Part shown: piece after piece, positions 1 through 7,837 of the stretch
Layout: each line of letters starts with the position of its first letter
How positions within the stretch are numbered: the first letter of the stretch is position 1
Translations under genes and position numbers: made by a program
Notes under the pieces: model-generated
What the model was told of the DNA's origin: nothing
The model's database searches: none
The model's input: the letters and a program-made list of their open reading frames with translations, nothing else
Source of the DNA: Alteromonas halophila
Lineage (GTDB): Bacteria > Pseudomonadota > Gammaproteobacteria > Enterobacterales > Alteromonadaceae
Direction: 5' to 3'
DNA length: 64,000 bases
Assembly: GCF_014651815.1 (NCBI RefSeq)
Contig: NZ_BMXP01000006.1
Location: forward strand, 1 to 64,000

Positions 1-15
1 GGTCACACCGTGACC
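1..15. other. Short perfect inverted repeat at window edge
   Basis: A 6-bp perfect stem (GGTCAC/GTGACC) with a 3-nt loop lies 17 bp past the chemoreceptor stop codon. It could be part of that gene's terminator or of a convergent pair cut by the window edge. No clear T-tract is visible on the minus side. Confidence 0.3.
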
Positions 16-32
16 AAGGGGGCGTTTTACGT

Positions 33-2039
33 TTACAGCTTAAATCGCTCTACTGCGTTTCGCAGGCTGTTCATCTGGGCATCAAGCTTCATAGTCGATT
101 CGTTTGCCTGACGGGTGCTCTGAGCGCTCGAGTCGGCCAGCTCAACGATAGTGGTCAGTGTTTGCGCCACATCAGCCAGCAACACATCCTGCTGCTGCGT
201 ATCATTCACTATTTGACTGTTAATCTGGCTAAGCTTTTCAATAATTGCACTGATGCTGCCAACCTGTTCATTTACCTGCTCGGTTATCTGAACACTTTCA
301 CTGGCTTGCTCGCGCCCTTCACTAATCGCAGACACAGCCTGCTGAGCATCCCGCTGTAAGCTGTCTATCATTGCTTCAATTTCTTCCGTGGAATTTTGCG
401 TACGGGTAGCCAGCGTCCGAACTTCATCGGCGACCACAGCAAACCCTCTGCCCTGTTCGCCCGCACGCGCCGCCTCGATAGCAGCGTTAAGTGCCAGAAG
501 ATTGGTTTGTTCCGCAATAGTTTTAATCACATCAAGAATACTGCCGATATTTCTGCTGTTCTCATCCAGCCGGTTTATCACCTGTGCAGACGACTCAGCC
601 TGGGTAGCCTGATTGTTCGCCTGATCGCGATTTTTACGTACCAGCGAGGATATCGCCTGACTCTGCTGAGACACCGTGTTCAAGGCGGCCATCGCCTCTT
701 CAATCTGGGCAAGATTACTATGGCTGGTATTCTGAATATTCTGCGTGTTTTCAGACGTTTCCGTTACCTTTTCGCGCTGGGCATCGACATTCTTTAAGCT
801 GTGTTCACCGAGCGCCACACTTTGTTTCGTTACTTCTACCAGTTGCTTTTCCTGCGCCAGGATATTGCCGACCAGATCCCGCAGGCTGTCGGCAAGCGAA
901 TTCACCTTAGCGGACAACGCGGAAAATTCATCATTGCCTTCGTTTTCAAGCTTGACCGTCAGATCGCCTTTACTAAGCTGAGAAAGACCCCGGTTAATGC
1001 GGGCAAGGGGCCGGGCAATACTGCGTGTCGCGATAATGGCCAGCACAAACGCGGCGGCCAGACCAATAACGGCTACCACAACATTTTTAACCAGATTATT
1101 CTGCACCGATTCCAAAATGGCATTCTGCCCTTCCAGGGTTGAGCTACTGACGTTATCAAATAAAGTATTAATGTTGGCAAGCGCCCCGTCCAGCGCGCTA
1201 TTCGCGGCCTTACGATGTCGGCTACTGGCGTCAATTTTATCCAGTTTCTCCTGCTGAAGTGCAATGAGCCCCTCTTCGCCCTGAAGCTCAGTGAGTAAGG
1301 TGTCGTACTGCTCATTAAATGCCGCCACAGTGCCACCGTCGTCAATCCCTTCCGCCAGCCGGTTAATGTAGTCCTTATCTACCAGCAGGTTACTGAGCTG
1401 ATACTCAAGGTCTGTAACAATGTTTGTTGTCACCTGCGGGTCAGATGTCGCCGCGAGTTCACTAAAAGCGGTATTCATTGTCAGCAGTTTATTGTCAATG
1501 TTGGTGCCCGCCCCAATCAGCGTCTGTACACCACGGATATCCGGATCAAGGTAAGATAAATCCAGCATCAGGGCACTGGCTTCATCCGCGGCCATTAACA
1601 CAGATTCCAGTTTTGTTTGTATGGCATTTTCAAGACGGATGCGCGCCATTAGGGCGTCGTACATTTTTTTACTCTGCGCCACATATTTCTGACTCAGCGT
1701 CACTGCATCATTCGCCGAACCATTGTTTGCAAGGTTTTGTTTCAGTGCGTTGATTTGCGACAAAAACTGAGCCGACAGCGTAACGAACTGCTCCCTGTTT
1801 GCGGTAAGACTGTTGACGGTATCTTCGTGGAAGCCATTGGCGGTGATTGTCGACAGCGACAGAATGTCTGTTTTCACGTCGACCATCTTCGCCTGTACGG
1901 GCATTTTTACTTCAACCACGTCAAATGCCGATGCGCGGATGTCTTTAAGCCCAAAATAGGACAAGATGCTGGTCAGTAATAGCAAGCAACCAAAGAGCCC
2001 AAAGCCAAGGCTGATTTTTCGTATAACCGTTAACTGCAT
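33..2039 (-). CDS. Methyl-accepting chemotaxis protein
   Basis: A membrane chemoreceptor that senses a ligand in the periplasm and signals to CheA/CheW. A first transmembrane helix lies near residues 10-31, followed by a helical periplasmic domain of about 290 residues and a second helix near 321-342. A HAMP domain and a long cytoplasmic coiled-coil signalling domain follow. The conserved hairpin tip (EQTNLLALNAAIEAARAGE) sits near residue 510 and fixes the family. There is no NWETF-type C-terminal CheR tether; the protein ends in ERFKL. A TTG 14 codons upstream (2081) is possible, but the ATG at 2039 starts cleanly just before the first helix and is preferred. The ligand cannot be told from sequence. 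The gene stands alone, divergent from fur. Confidence 0.93.
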   Translation of the reverse strand: MQLTVIRKISLGFGLFGCLLLLTSILSYFGLKDIRASAFDVVEVKMPVQAKMVDVKTDILSLSTITANGFHEDTVNSLTANREQFVTLSAQFLSQINALKQNLANNGSANDAVTLSQKYVAQSKKMYDALMARIRLENAIQTKLESVLMAADEASALMLDLSYLDPDIRGVQTLIGAGTNIDNKLLTMNTAFSELAATSDPQVTTNIVTDLEYQLSNLLVDKDYINRLAEGIDDGGTVAAFNEQYDTLLTELQGEEGLIALQQEKLDKIDASSRHRKAANSALDGALANINTLFDNVSSSTLEGQNAILESVQNNLVKNVVVAVIGLAAAFVLAIIATRSIARPLARINRGLSQLSKGDLTVKLENEGNDEFSALSAKVNSLADSLRDLVGNILAQEKQLVEVTKQSVALGEHSLKNVDAQREKVTETSENTQNIQNTSHSNLAQIEEAMAALNTVSQQSQAISSLVRKNRDQANNQATQAESSAQVINRLDENSRNIGSILDVIKTIAEQTNLLALNAAIEAARAGEQGRGFAVVADEVRTLATRTQNSTEEIEAMIDSLQRDAQQAVSAISEGREQASESVQITEQVNEQVGSISAIIEKLSQINSQIVNDTQQQDVLLADVAQTLTTIVELADSSAQSTRQANESTMKLDAQMNSLRNAVERFKL

Positions 2040-2513
2040 TTTTTTACTCTTATTCAAACTTCCTGCGGTAATTATCGCCAAGGTACAGATATAAATGTTC
2101 TGATTGCACTGCCCGAAACGTCAGACCAGTTTAACAGTATGTTAATGCAATGCATGTATTATTTTGCGCTTAAATGAGGGTTCATCTGGCAATAAACCCC
2201 TTTGTACCGCCCTGTTCTTCTTATCGGACGCTCTGCGCAAAGCTAAATGCCTGATTGTGTTATTTTTGCGAATTGTTTCAACAATGTAAATTTACATGCT
2301 GCACGCAAAGCGCGTGCTGAGGTGGCTGCCTGCAGGCGATTCAGGCACGAAAAATTATATCGCACACGATAAATATTCCACCCGCTACATCGCCATCCGT
2401 CATACTGCGCAAAAATCCATCGACCTTTATTACTTAGCGCTGTTTTACTTTCAAATCAGTCTGAGTTACCTATAATAGGTGCATCTTCTGGAAAGGCGTA
2501 TTTGTGGTAAATA
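2040..2513. promoter_or_regulatory. Chemoreceptor-fur intergenic region with two adjacent palindromes and fur promoter
   Basis: This AT-rich divergent control region has no gene. It contains an inverted repeat ATTGTT-TC-AACAAT (2272-2285) that runs directly into a perfect 14-bp palindrome ATGTAAATTTACAT (2284-2297). Both look like operator sites. A good -10 hexamer (TATAAT, 2471-2476) lies about 40 bp before the fur start; its -35 is weak. I see no convincing Fur box, so autoregulation of fur is not shown by the sequence. Confidence 0.45.
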
Positions 2514-2939
2514 ATGGATCAGAATAAAGAACTGAAAAAAGCGGGGCTGAAAGTAACCTTACCCCGCCTTAAAATCCTGCAGATCCTACAGGATCCGGAA
2601 AATCAGCATATCAGTGCCGAAGACGTCTACAAGATCCTGATTGAACAGGGTGAAGAAATTGGCCTGGCGACTGTCTACCGTGTTCTGAACCAGTTTGACG
2701 ATGCCGGTATCCTTAATCGCCATCACTTCGAAGGCGGCAAGTCAGTTTTTGAAATAAGCCACAAAGACCATCATGACCATCTGGTTTGCCTCAAGTGCGG
2801 TAAAGTCGTTGAGTTTGAAGACGACATCATTGAGGAGCGCCAGGAGCTGGTAGCGAAGCAAAATAACATGAAGCTCACGCACCACAGTTTATACCTGTAC
2901 GGCGAGTGTACTGACGATAACTGTGAACAACTTGATTAG
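2514..2939 (+). CDS. fur: Ferric uptake regulator Fur
   Basis: The iron-responsive DNA-binding repressor of iron uptake genes. The 141-residue length is normal for Fur. The N-terminal winged helix (LKVTLPRLKILQIL, then a helix ending EEIGLATVYRVLNQF) is followed by the metal-binding dimerisation domain with the HHDHLVCLKCGKV motif near residues 87-99 and a C-terminal Cys-x4-Cys (CTDDNC). The histidine-rich site and cysteine pairs are intact. The ATG start matches the usual Fur N-terminus. The gene is monocistronic: an intergenic control region lies upstream and a strong hairpin terminator downstream, shared with the convergent dat gene. Confidence 0.98.
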   Translation: MDQNKELKKAGLKVTLPRLKILQILQDPENQHISAEDVYKILIEQGEEIGLATVYRVLNQFDDAGILNRHHFEGGKSVFEISHKDHHDHLVCLKCGKVVEFEDDIIEERQELVAKQNNMKLTHHSLYLYGECTDDNCEQLD

Positions 2940-3003
2940 TCAGCAATCGCCGATGTCTGTATAGCGCGTCCCTGTGCTGAACAGACAAACGTCCTGATAA
3001 TAA

Positions 3004-3030
3004 CGCCTGCGTAACGCAGGCGGTGTTTTT
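3004..3030. terminator. Bidirectional rho-independent terminator between fur and dat
   Basis: An 8-bp perfect GC-rich stem CGCCTGCG/CGCAGGCG with a TAA loop, followed by GTG and five T. It lies 65 bp after fur and abuts the dat stop codon, so it can serve both genes. Confidence 0.8.
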
Positions 3031-3895
3031 ACAGAATGAATTTATTGGTGTGATAGGCCTGAATTGCCATCTGCCAACAGGCGCCAACGTCGCCTTTGCC
3101 TATTGTTTTACCGCCGACCTCTGTCACCGGCGCAACTTCTTTACTGGAACTGGTAAGCCAGACTTCATCTGCTGCAAGCAGTGCTTCACGACTAATAGGC
3201 TGCTGTAATACCTCAACGCCCTGGCTTGCAAGGCTTTCAATTAATAACATCCGGGTTATACCAGACAACAGCTGATGGTCGAGCGGCGGTGTCATTATTT
3301 GCTTATTCTTAACAACAAAGACATTACTGGAACTGGCTTCAGTAATTTCACCGTCCCGGTTATACAGAAGGGTCTCCTGTAAGCCTCGCTGATGGCCTTG
3401 CTGATAATGCATGATGTTCCCTAACAGCGATGTCGACTTGATATTACAACGCTGCCAGCGTAAATCTTCAGCCAGGTCCACTTGAAGCCCAACGGCCTCA
3501 GCACGGGTCTCCGGCTGCGGAGCAGGAAAAGGAAAGGCGTAGGCAAAAACCGTGGGCGGAATACCTTCTGGAAAAGCATGATGACGCCGGATGTCGGCGC
3601 CACGGCTAACGTGCAGATAAAGCCCGATATTCGCATCCGGCATCTGTTGCTTATTTTCGCTGATAAGCCTGTCGAGAATCGTTTTCCACACATCAGCCGT
3701 CAGCCCGTCACGAATCTGCAACGCATCAAGACCAGCTCGCATGCGCGCCATATGTGCGTTAAAGCCCACAAACCGCCCATTATAGGTTGGAATGACTTCA
3801 TAAATGCCATCACCGTATAAAAAGCCGCGATCCAGTGGCGAAATCCGGGCGTCTTCCAGCGGCAGATACTCCCCGTTTAAATACGCAATAGTCAC
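3029..3895 (-). CDS. dat: D-amino-acid aminotransferase-like PLP enzyme (fold type IV)
   Basis: A class IV (BCAT/D-AAT/ADCL fold) pyridoxal-phosphate transaminase of 288 residues. The PLP-binding lysine is near residue 153 in NIKSTSLLGN, and the SSSNVF phosphate-binding segment follows near residue 192. The segment SRGADIRRHHAFPE (near 97-110) matches the RG-x3-RxH-x-FP signature of bacterial D-amino-acid aminotransferases, which favours D-alanine/D-glutamate over branched-chain or chorismate substrates. The GTG start overlaps the pxpC stop (GTGA), so translation is coupled to the 5-oxoprolinase genes. This suggests a joint role in recovering glutamate from modified or D-amino acids, which is inference. 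An aminodeoxychorismate lyase is a less likely alternative. Confidence 0.85.
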   Translation of the reverse strand: MTIAYLNGEYLPLEDARISPLDRGFLYGDGIYEVIPTYNGRFVGFNAHMARMRAGLDALQIRDGLTADVWKTILDRLISENKQQMPDANIGLYLHVSRGADIRRHHAFPEGIPPTVFAYAFPFPAPQPETRAEAVGLQVDLAEDLRWQRCNIKSTSLLGNIMHYQQGHQRGLQETLLYNRDGEITEASSSNVFVVKNKQIMTPPLDHQLLSGITRMLLIESLASQGVEVLQQPISREALLAADEVWLTSSSKEVAPVTEVGGKTIGKGDVGACWQMAIQAYHTNKFIL

Positions 3896-4845
3896 GCCTC
3901 GCCCCCCGTTAAACGCGCCCGCTTTTCCAGCTTCAGTAAATAAGCTGAACGGGCAGTATTCATATCCGTCTGCCGAAAAGTCACCACATCCCCCGGCACA
4001 GCCTGGGCAAAACGGTTAATATCCAGCAGTGTTACACATCCGAGCTTCGGATAACCGCCCAGCGTCTGACGATCACGCATCATTACAATCGGCTGCCCAT
4101 CCGGCGGTACCTGAATGGCCCCCAGATTAATCCCTTCTGAACGCAGGCTTCTCGAGCGGCACGCGACGGCCGCACCGGATAGCCGGTACCCCATTCGGCT
4201 GATTTTGTTCGATACCCGATATTCGCTGTTGTAAAACAGGCTGGTTGTCGCAGACGTAAAATCACGATGCTGATACCCCGCTACCACGGATACCGGTGCT
4301 GTCAGATCATAGTCAGGCCTGAATTCTTTATTCAGTTGCCGGATAAGGCGTGGATTTTCAGGTAACATCGCCACCGTATCGCCGGGCTGCAGCGCGTCGC
4401 CAGTGCCTGTTAATCCGCCAAGATGTTCCCTGCTCACTGTGCAGACACTGCCAATAACCGACTCTACGGCCCACTCTGCAGCAACCGCCATATAACTTCG
4501 CTGTCCAGGACGGTCAGCTTTGACGGAAATCACATCGCCCTCTTTAACAGACAACGTCGTCCAGCTGGGCTGGGGAACCTGGTTGACATGCACATCAGCA
4601 CTCGGACCGGTAACGCTGAGCTGGACGTTTATATGACTGACAAAATCGGCATCTCCCATCACCTCAAATGCAGTCGTTCCCGGCGTGTTGCCACACAACC
4701 AGTTCGCCCACCAGTAGGCGTCGTGATCCATGGGGCCTGATTCGCTAAAACCAAAACGCTGCGTACCCTGTCTGCCACTGTCGACCAGTAAAGTAGCAAA
4801 GCCCGCTTGTCGTACTTCAATCCCTGTCGCCGGTACACTAGTCAT
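3892..4845 (-). CDS. pxpC: 5-oxoprolinase subunit PxpC (biotin-dependent carboxyltransferase-like)
   Basis: One of three subunits of the prokaryotic ATP-dependent 5-oxoprolinase, which hydrolyses pyroglutamate to glutamate. The 317-residue protein starts with the family's typical block (GFATLLVDSGRQG, then GPMDHDAYWWANWL near residues 38-51). It has the KipA/AHS2 fold related to urea amidolyase. The start is ATG and overlaps the end of pxpB by 8 bp; its own end overlaps the dat start by 4 bp. The three pxp genes and dat therefore form one tightly coupled transcription unit. No truncation or missing segment is seen. Confidence 0.93.
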   Translation of the reverse strand: MTSVPATGIEVRQAGFATLLVDSGRQGTQRFGFSESGPMDHDAYWWANWLCGNTPGTTAFEVMGDADFVSHINVQLSVTGPSADVHVNQVPQPSWTTLSVKEGDVISVKADRPGQRSYMAVAAEWAVESVIGSVCTVSREHLGGLTGTGDALQPGDTVAMLPENPRLIRQLNKEFRPDYDLTAPVSVVAGYQHRDFTSATTSLFYNSEYRVSNKISRMGYRLSGAAVACRSRSLRSEGINLGAIQVPPDGQPIVMMRDRQTLGGYPKLGCVTLLDINRFAQAVPGDVVTFRQTDMNTARSAYLLKLEKRARLTGGEA

Positions 4846-5530
4846 CCTTCATCTCCCGATAGGTTGCTTCGTCAATCGCCTCAAATGTCACGGTGTCACC
4901 CACAGCCAGCCTTGCTGTGTAAGTTTCCGATCCATCAAACATAGACAGCGGGCATAACCCCAGCAGATTCCAGCCACCAGGAGAAGACTGCGGGTATACG
5001 GCGCTCTGGTTATCAGCAATGGCAACTGCCCCCTGCGGGACTTTATCCCGTGGTGTCGAAAGCCGTGGGCAGGCAATGCGGTCATCAACCTCTCCCATAT
5101 ACGCGAAGCCCGGCGCAAACCCCACCGCAAATACGCGGTAAAGGGCTTGCTGATGAATGCGAATCACGTCATCGGTAGTGATCCCGGAGTGCGCAGCGAT
5201 GTGCCTGAGATCGTTCGCGGCAGGCGCGCCATACCAGACTGGCAGTGAATGACGTTTGCCTTCTACCTGACTAGTATCCGACACCACATTGAGCTGGCGC
5301 AACGCATGATAGACGTGATGGTTATCCACCTGACGGATATCAAAAACAATAAGCAGCGAATCATAGGCGGGAAGTGTATCTTTCAGCCATGCAAAGGACG
5401 CGTTTAACAGCGCATGTTCCCATGCCTGACAATGATTATTTCGGGTTGTCAGCGAGTCACCGCTGAAATACAAAATAATGCCATCCATACCGGCGGGCTC
5501 TATGCCACGAATAGCATCAAAGGGTGTCAT
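4838..5530 (-). CDS. pxpB: 5-oxoprolinase subunit PxpB (KipI/AHS1 family)
   Basis: The second subunit of ATP-dependent 5-oxoprolinase, forming a complex with PxpC. At 230 residues it has normal family length, with the characteristic AVGFAPGFAYMGEVD segment in the middle and the SPGGWNLLG segment toward the C-terminus. The same fold is found in Bacillus KipI, a kinase inhibitor, but the pxpA-pxpB-pxpC context favours the enzyme subunit. A strong Shine-Dalgarno (AAGGAGGTG) precedes the ATG. The spacer to pxpA upstream is an imperfect heptanucleotide repeat tract. Confidence 0.93.
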   Translation of the reverse strand: MTPFDAIRGIEPAGMDGIILYFSGDSLTTRNNHCQAWEHALLNASFAWLKDTLPAYDSLLIVFDIRQVDNHHVYHALRQLNVVSDTSQVEGKRHSLPVWYGAPAANDLRHIAAHSGITTDDVIRIHQQALYRVFAVGFAPGFAYMGEVDDRIACPRLSTPRDKVPQGAVAIADNQSAVYPQSSPGGWNLLGLCPLSMFDGSETYTARLAVGDTVTFEAIDEATYREMKDD

Positions 5531-5543
5531 TACACCTCCTTTT

Positions 5544-5571
5544 ACTTTTTACTTTTAACTTTTTACTATCA
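5544..5571. repeat. Imperfect 7-bp tandem repeat in the pxpA-pxpB spacer
   Basis: Three consecutive heptamers of form ACTTTTW (5544-5564) and a degenerate fourth (5565-5571) run from the pxpB ribosome-binding site to the pxpA stop codon. Copy-number change here would alter the intercistronic spacing rather than either reading frame. Confidence 0.55.
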
Positions 5572-6321
5572 GGATGTCGCACTGAGCTTTCGCTTCGTGA
5601 GTGCCAGGCGCAGTTGTTGTGCCATGGCAATGGCATCTTCTGAGTCGCCGTGTACACACAGGGTGTCGACTTTGAGCGTGAGCTGCCTGCCGCCTGCGGT
5701 GGTGATGTACCCATCATCCATCAGACCCGTTGCCTGGGTGAGCGCCTCAGCTTCACTAAGCACAGCGCCGTGTTTGCGTCTTGACATCAGGTAGCCGTCG
5801 TCTTCATAGCGGCGATCGGCAAAGGCTTCAAACTCAAGGGTAAGATCAAATTCAGCGGCTTCATTGAGGTGGGTTTCAAAATCCGGATGCGCCTGCATCA
5901 TCAGTACCAGCTCTCCTTCCCCCGCTTGTGCAACGGCACGCATAACATTTCGCCGTAAATCAGCGTCGCGCATCAGGTCATTATACAGTGCGCCGTGGGG
6001 TTTCACATAGTCCAGTGTCACATTCTGAATGGCTGTCATACCACGCAACGCGCTAATTTGATAATGCAGACAGGTGATAAGCTCACGCTCAGGCATGGTC
6101 ATGCTTCGCCGGCCAAAGCCCTGTAAATCCGGGTATGCGGGATGAGCCCCTATTGAGACATTGTGTTTTTTAGCCAGAGCAATGGCGTCACTGATGGCAA
6201 CAGGGTCGCCAGCATGGTAGCCACAGGCCACATTAGCCTGGTCGATATGGACCATGATTTGCTCATCGACGGCCATTCTCCATGCGCCGAAACTTTCGCC
6301 TAAGTCGCAGTTTAATTTCAT
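5569..6321 (-). CDS. pxpA: 5-oxoprolinase subunit PxpA (LamB/YcsF family)
   Basis: The LamB/YcsF subunit of ATP-dependent 5-oxoprolinase, 250 residues, close to the family norm. It opens with MKLNCDLGESFGAW and has the ANVACGYHAGDP metal-site-like block near residues 30-41, then SIGAHPAYPDLQGFGRR and the C-terminal LCVHGDSEDA segment, all hallmarks of the family. It is the first gene of the leftward pxpABC-dat unit. The ATG start is 65 bp from the divergently transcribed cvfB, so the two genes share a short promoter region. Confidence 0.95.
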   Translation of the reverse strand: MKLNCDLGESFGAWRMAVDEQIMVHIDQANVACGYHAGDPVAISDAIALAKKHNVSIGAHPAYPDLQGFGRRSMTMPERELITCLHYQISALRGMTAIQNVTLDYVKPHGALYNDLMRDADLRRNVMRAVAQAGEGELVLMMQAHPDFETHLNEAAEFDLTLEFEAFADRRYEDDGYLMSRRKHGAVLSEAEALTQATGLMDDGYITTAGGRQLTLKVDTLCVHGDSEDAIAMAQQLRLALTKRKLSATS

Positions 6322-6386
6322 TGTGGTTTAGCTCCCATCATGCTTCAGGTATTATGTTACCCGTTTCTAACTAAAAGTCAGGCCTG

Positions 6387-7235
6387 ATGATTAACGTCGG
6401 TAATGTAAATGTACTTCGGGTGACAGATGAGTACCCGTTCGGTTTTCACCTTCACACCACGCAACCTGATAGCACTGCGTCAGAAGCTGTGTTGCTGTCT
6501 CATGAGAACGCACCTGATGGCCTTAAGGTTGATGATGTCGTGTCAATGTATGTGGCTACGAATCAACAGGGCGATTTGATTGCCTGGCCAACCCCACCGC
6601 AACTGTTAGTGGGTGAAGTTGGGCCACTAAAGGCCGTGAGTGCTACGCATTTCGGCGCCTTCTTTGAGTGGGGCGGACAACAGGATTTACTGGTGCCGAA
6701 AGACTGGCAGGAAACGCCCGTGAACCCAGGCATGCAGTATATCGTTCATGTTTTTCATGATGAGAAAACCAACCGGTTGCTCGGCGCGACCCGGCTGCAT
6801 CGGTTCTATAGTGAAACCTCTGCCTACCTCACGTCGGGCCAACCAGTAGACTGCCTGGTGTATGCCAAAACAGAGCTGGGGTTTAAAGTGCTTATTAATA
6901 AACAGGCTCTGGGGCTGCTTTTCCACAGTGACGCATATAAACCATTGAAAGTAGGTGATAATACCTCAGCAGTTATTAAGCAGGTTCGTGATGACGGTAA
7001 GATTGACGTGGTGCTGCAACGCGATGACGATGCTGGGCGCGATGCGCTGCAGCAGGCAATTGTGGAAGATCTGATTGCCCATGGCGGCCTCTCTACACTT
7101 ACCGATAAAAGTAAGCCCGAAGATATCTACGCCCGCTTTGATGTTAGCAAGGGTGCCTATAAAAAAGCACTGGGCGCCCTCTACAAACGCAAAGTGATTA
7201 CGCTCACTGACGGCGCCATCAGACTGGTTAAATAA
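6387..7235 (+). CDS. CvfB-family S1 RNA-binding protein
   Basis: A 282-residue protein with repeated S1-like OB folds (residues ~5-60, 70-130 and 150-215) and a C-terminal winged-helix-like segment (PEDIYARFDVSKGAYKKALGAL) that fits the CvfB/YitL family. In Staphylococcus the family affects virulence gene expression. In Gram-negatives its role is mainly inferred to be RNA binding. It is divergent from pxpA and followed after 18 bp by an OsmC gene with a good ribosome-binding site, so the two are probably cotranscribed. No catalytic function is indicated. Confidence 0.85.
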   Translation: MINVGNVNVLRVTDEYPFGFHLHTTQPDSTASEAVLLSHENAPDGLKVDDVVSMYVATNQQGDLIAWPTPPQLLVGEVGPLKAVSATHFGAFFEWGGQQDLLVPKDWQETPVNPGMQYIVHVFHDEKTNRLLGATRLHRFYSETSAYLTSGQPVDCLVYAKTELGFKVLINKQALGLLFHSDAYKPLKVGDNTSAVIKQVRDDGKIDVVLQRDDDAGRDALQQAIVEDLIAHGGLSTLTDKSKPEDIYARFDVSKGAYKKALGALYKRKVITLTDGAIRLVK

Positions 7236-7253
7236 AATCAAAAAGGATCATGC

Positions 7254-7661
7254 ATGAAAGCAACCGTAAACTGGGATAAGGACCTTGCGTTCACTGGCAC
7301 CACCGACACCGGCTACAAAACCGTCATGGATGGCGACGGTAATGCCATTTCCCCCATGGAATCTGTGCTAATTGCCGCTGGCGCCTGTTCCAGTGTCGAT
7401 GTTGTCGAAATCATGAAGAAAGGCCGGTTTGCCATCACCGATTGCCGCTGCGATCTGGATGCCAGGCGCGCTGAGGATGCACCGCGGGTGTTTACCCAGC
7501 TGCATGCCCATTATGTGGTCAGTGGCAGTGGCCTGACTGACAAGGCAGTCGCCCGCGCTGTGTCATTGTCTGTAGAGAAATACTGCTCAGTCATGCTGAT
7601 GCTTAAAGACAGTGTCGATATTTCCACCAGTTACGAAATTGTCGATACGGATACACAGTAG
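7254..7661 (+). CDS. OsmC/Ohr family peroxidase-like protein
   Basis: A 135-residue OsmC-fold protein. The first redox cysteine lies in GACSSVDVVEIMKK (near residue 43) and the second in EKYCSVMLML (near residue 106), matching the two-cysteine thiol-peroxidase arrangement. Overall it resembles the YhfA-like branch more than Ohr, so its physiological peroxide substrate is uncertain. An AAGGAT Shine-Dalgarno precedes the ATG at short distance after cvfB. A perfect 9-bp hairpin follows the gene. Confidence 0.88.
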   Translation: MKATVNWDKDLAFTGTTDTGYKTVMDGDGNAISPMESVLIAAGACSSVDVVEIMKKGRFAITDCRCDLDARRAEDAPRVFTQLHAHYVVSGSGLTDKAVARAVSLSVEKYCSVMLMLKDSVDISTSYEIVDTDTQ

Positions 7662-7686
7662 TCATACCCGCCACCTATTAGCCAAT

Positions 7687-7710
7687 CAGGCTAACTGACC
7701 GGTTAGCCTG
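7687..7710. terminator. Hairpin after the OsmC gene
   Basis: A perfect 9-bp stem CAGGCTAAC/GTTAGCCTG with a 6-nt loop, 25 bp after the OsmC stop. There is no T-tract, so it may stabilise the transcript end or terminate only weakly. Confidence 0.45.
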
Positions 7711-7837
7711 CTCACCCCCTGCCTGCATAATAAAGCGTAAGATATTGATATAAAAGCCGTTATAATTTGTTAACGTTTATGGCACAAAGGGTGCTTCCTT
7801 GCCTGATATTAAAGACTATTACGATCAGGTATTGACC

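Noticed and set aside
9..2081. Extension of the chemoreceptor to a TTG at 2081
   Set aside because: It would add 14 polar residues before the first membrane helix and has no ribosome-binding site better than that of the ATG at 2039.
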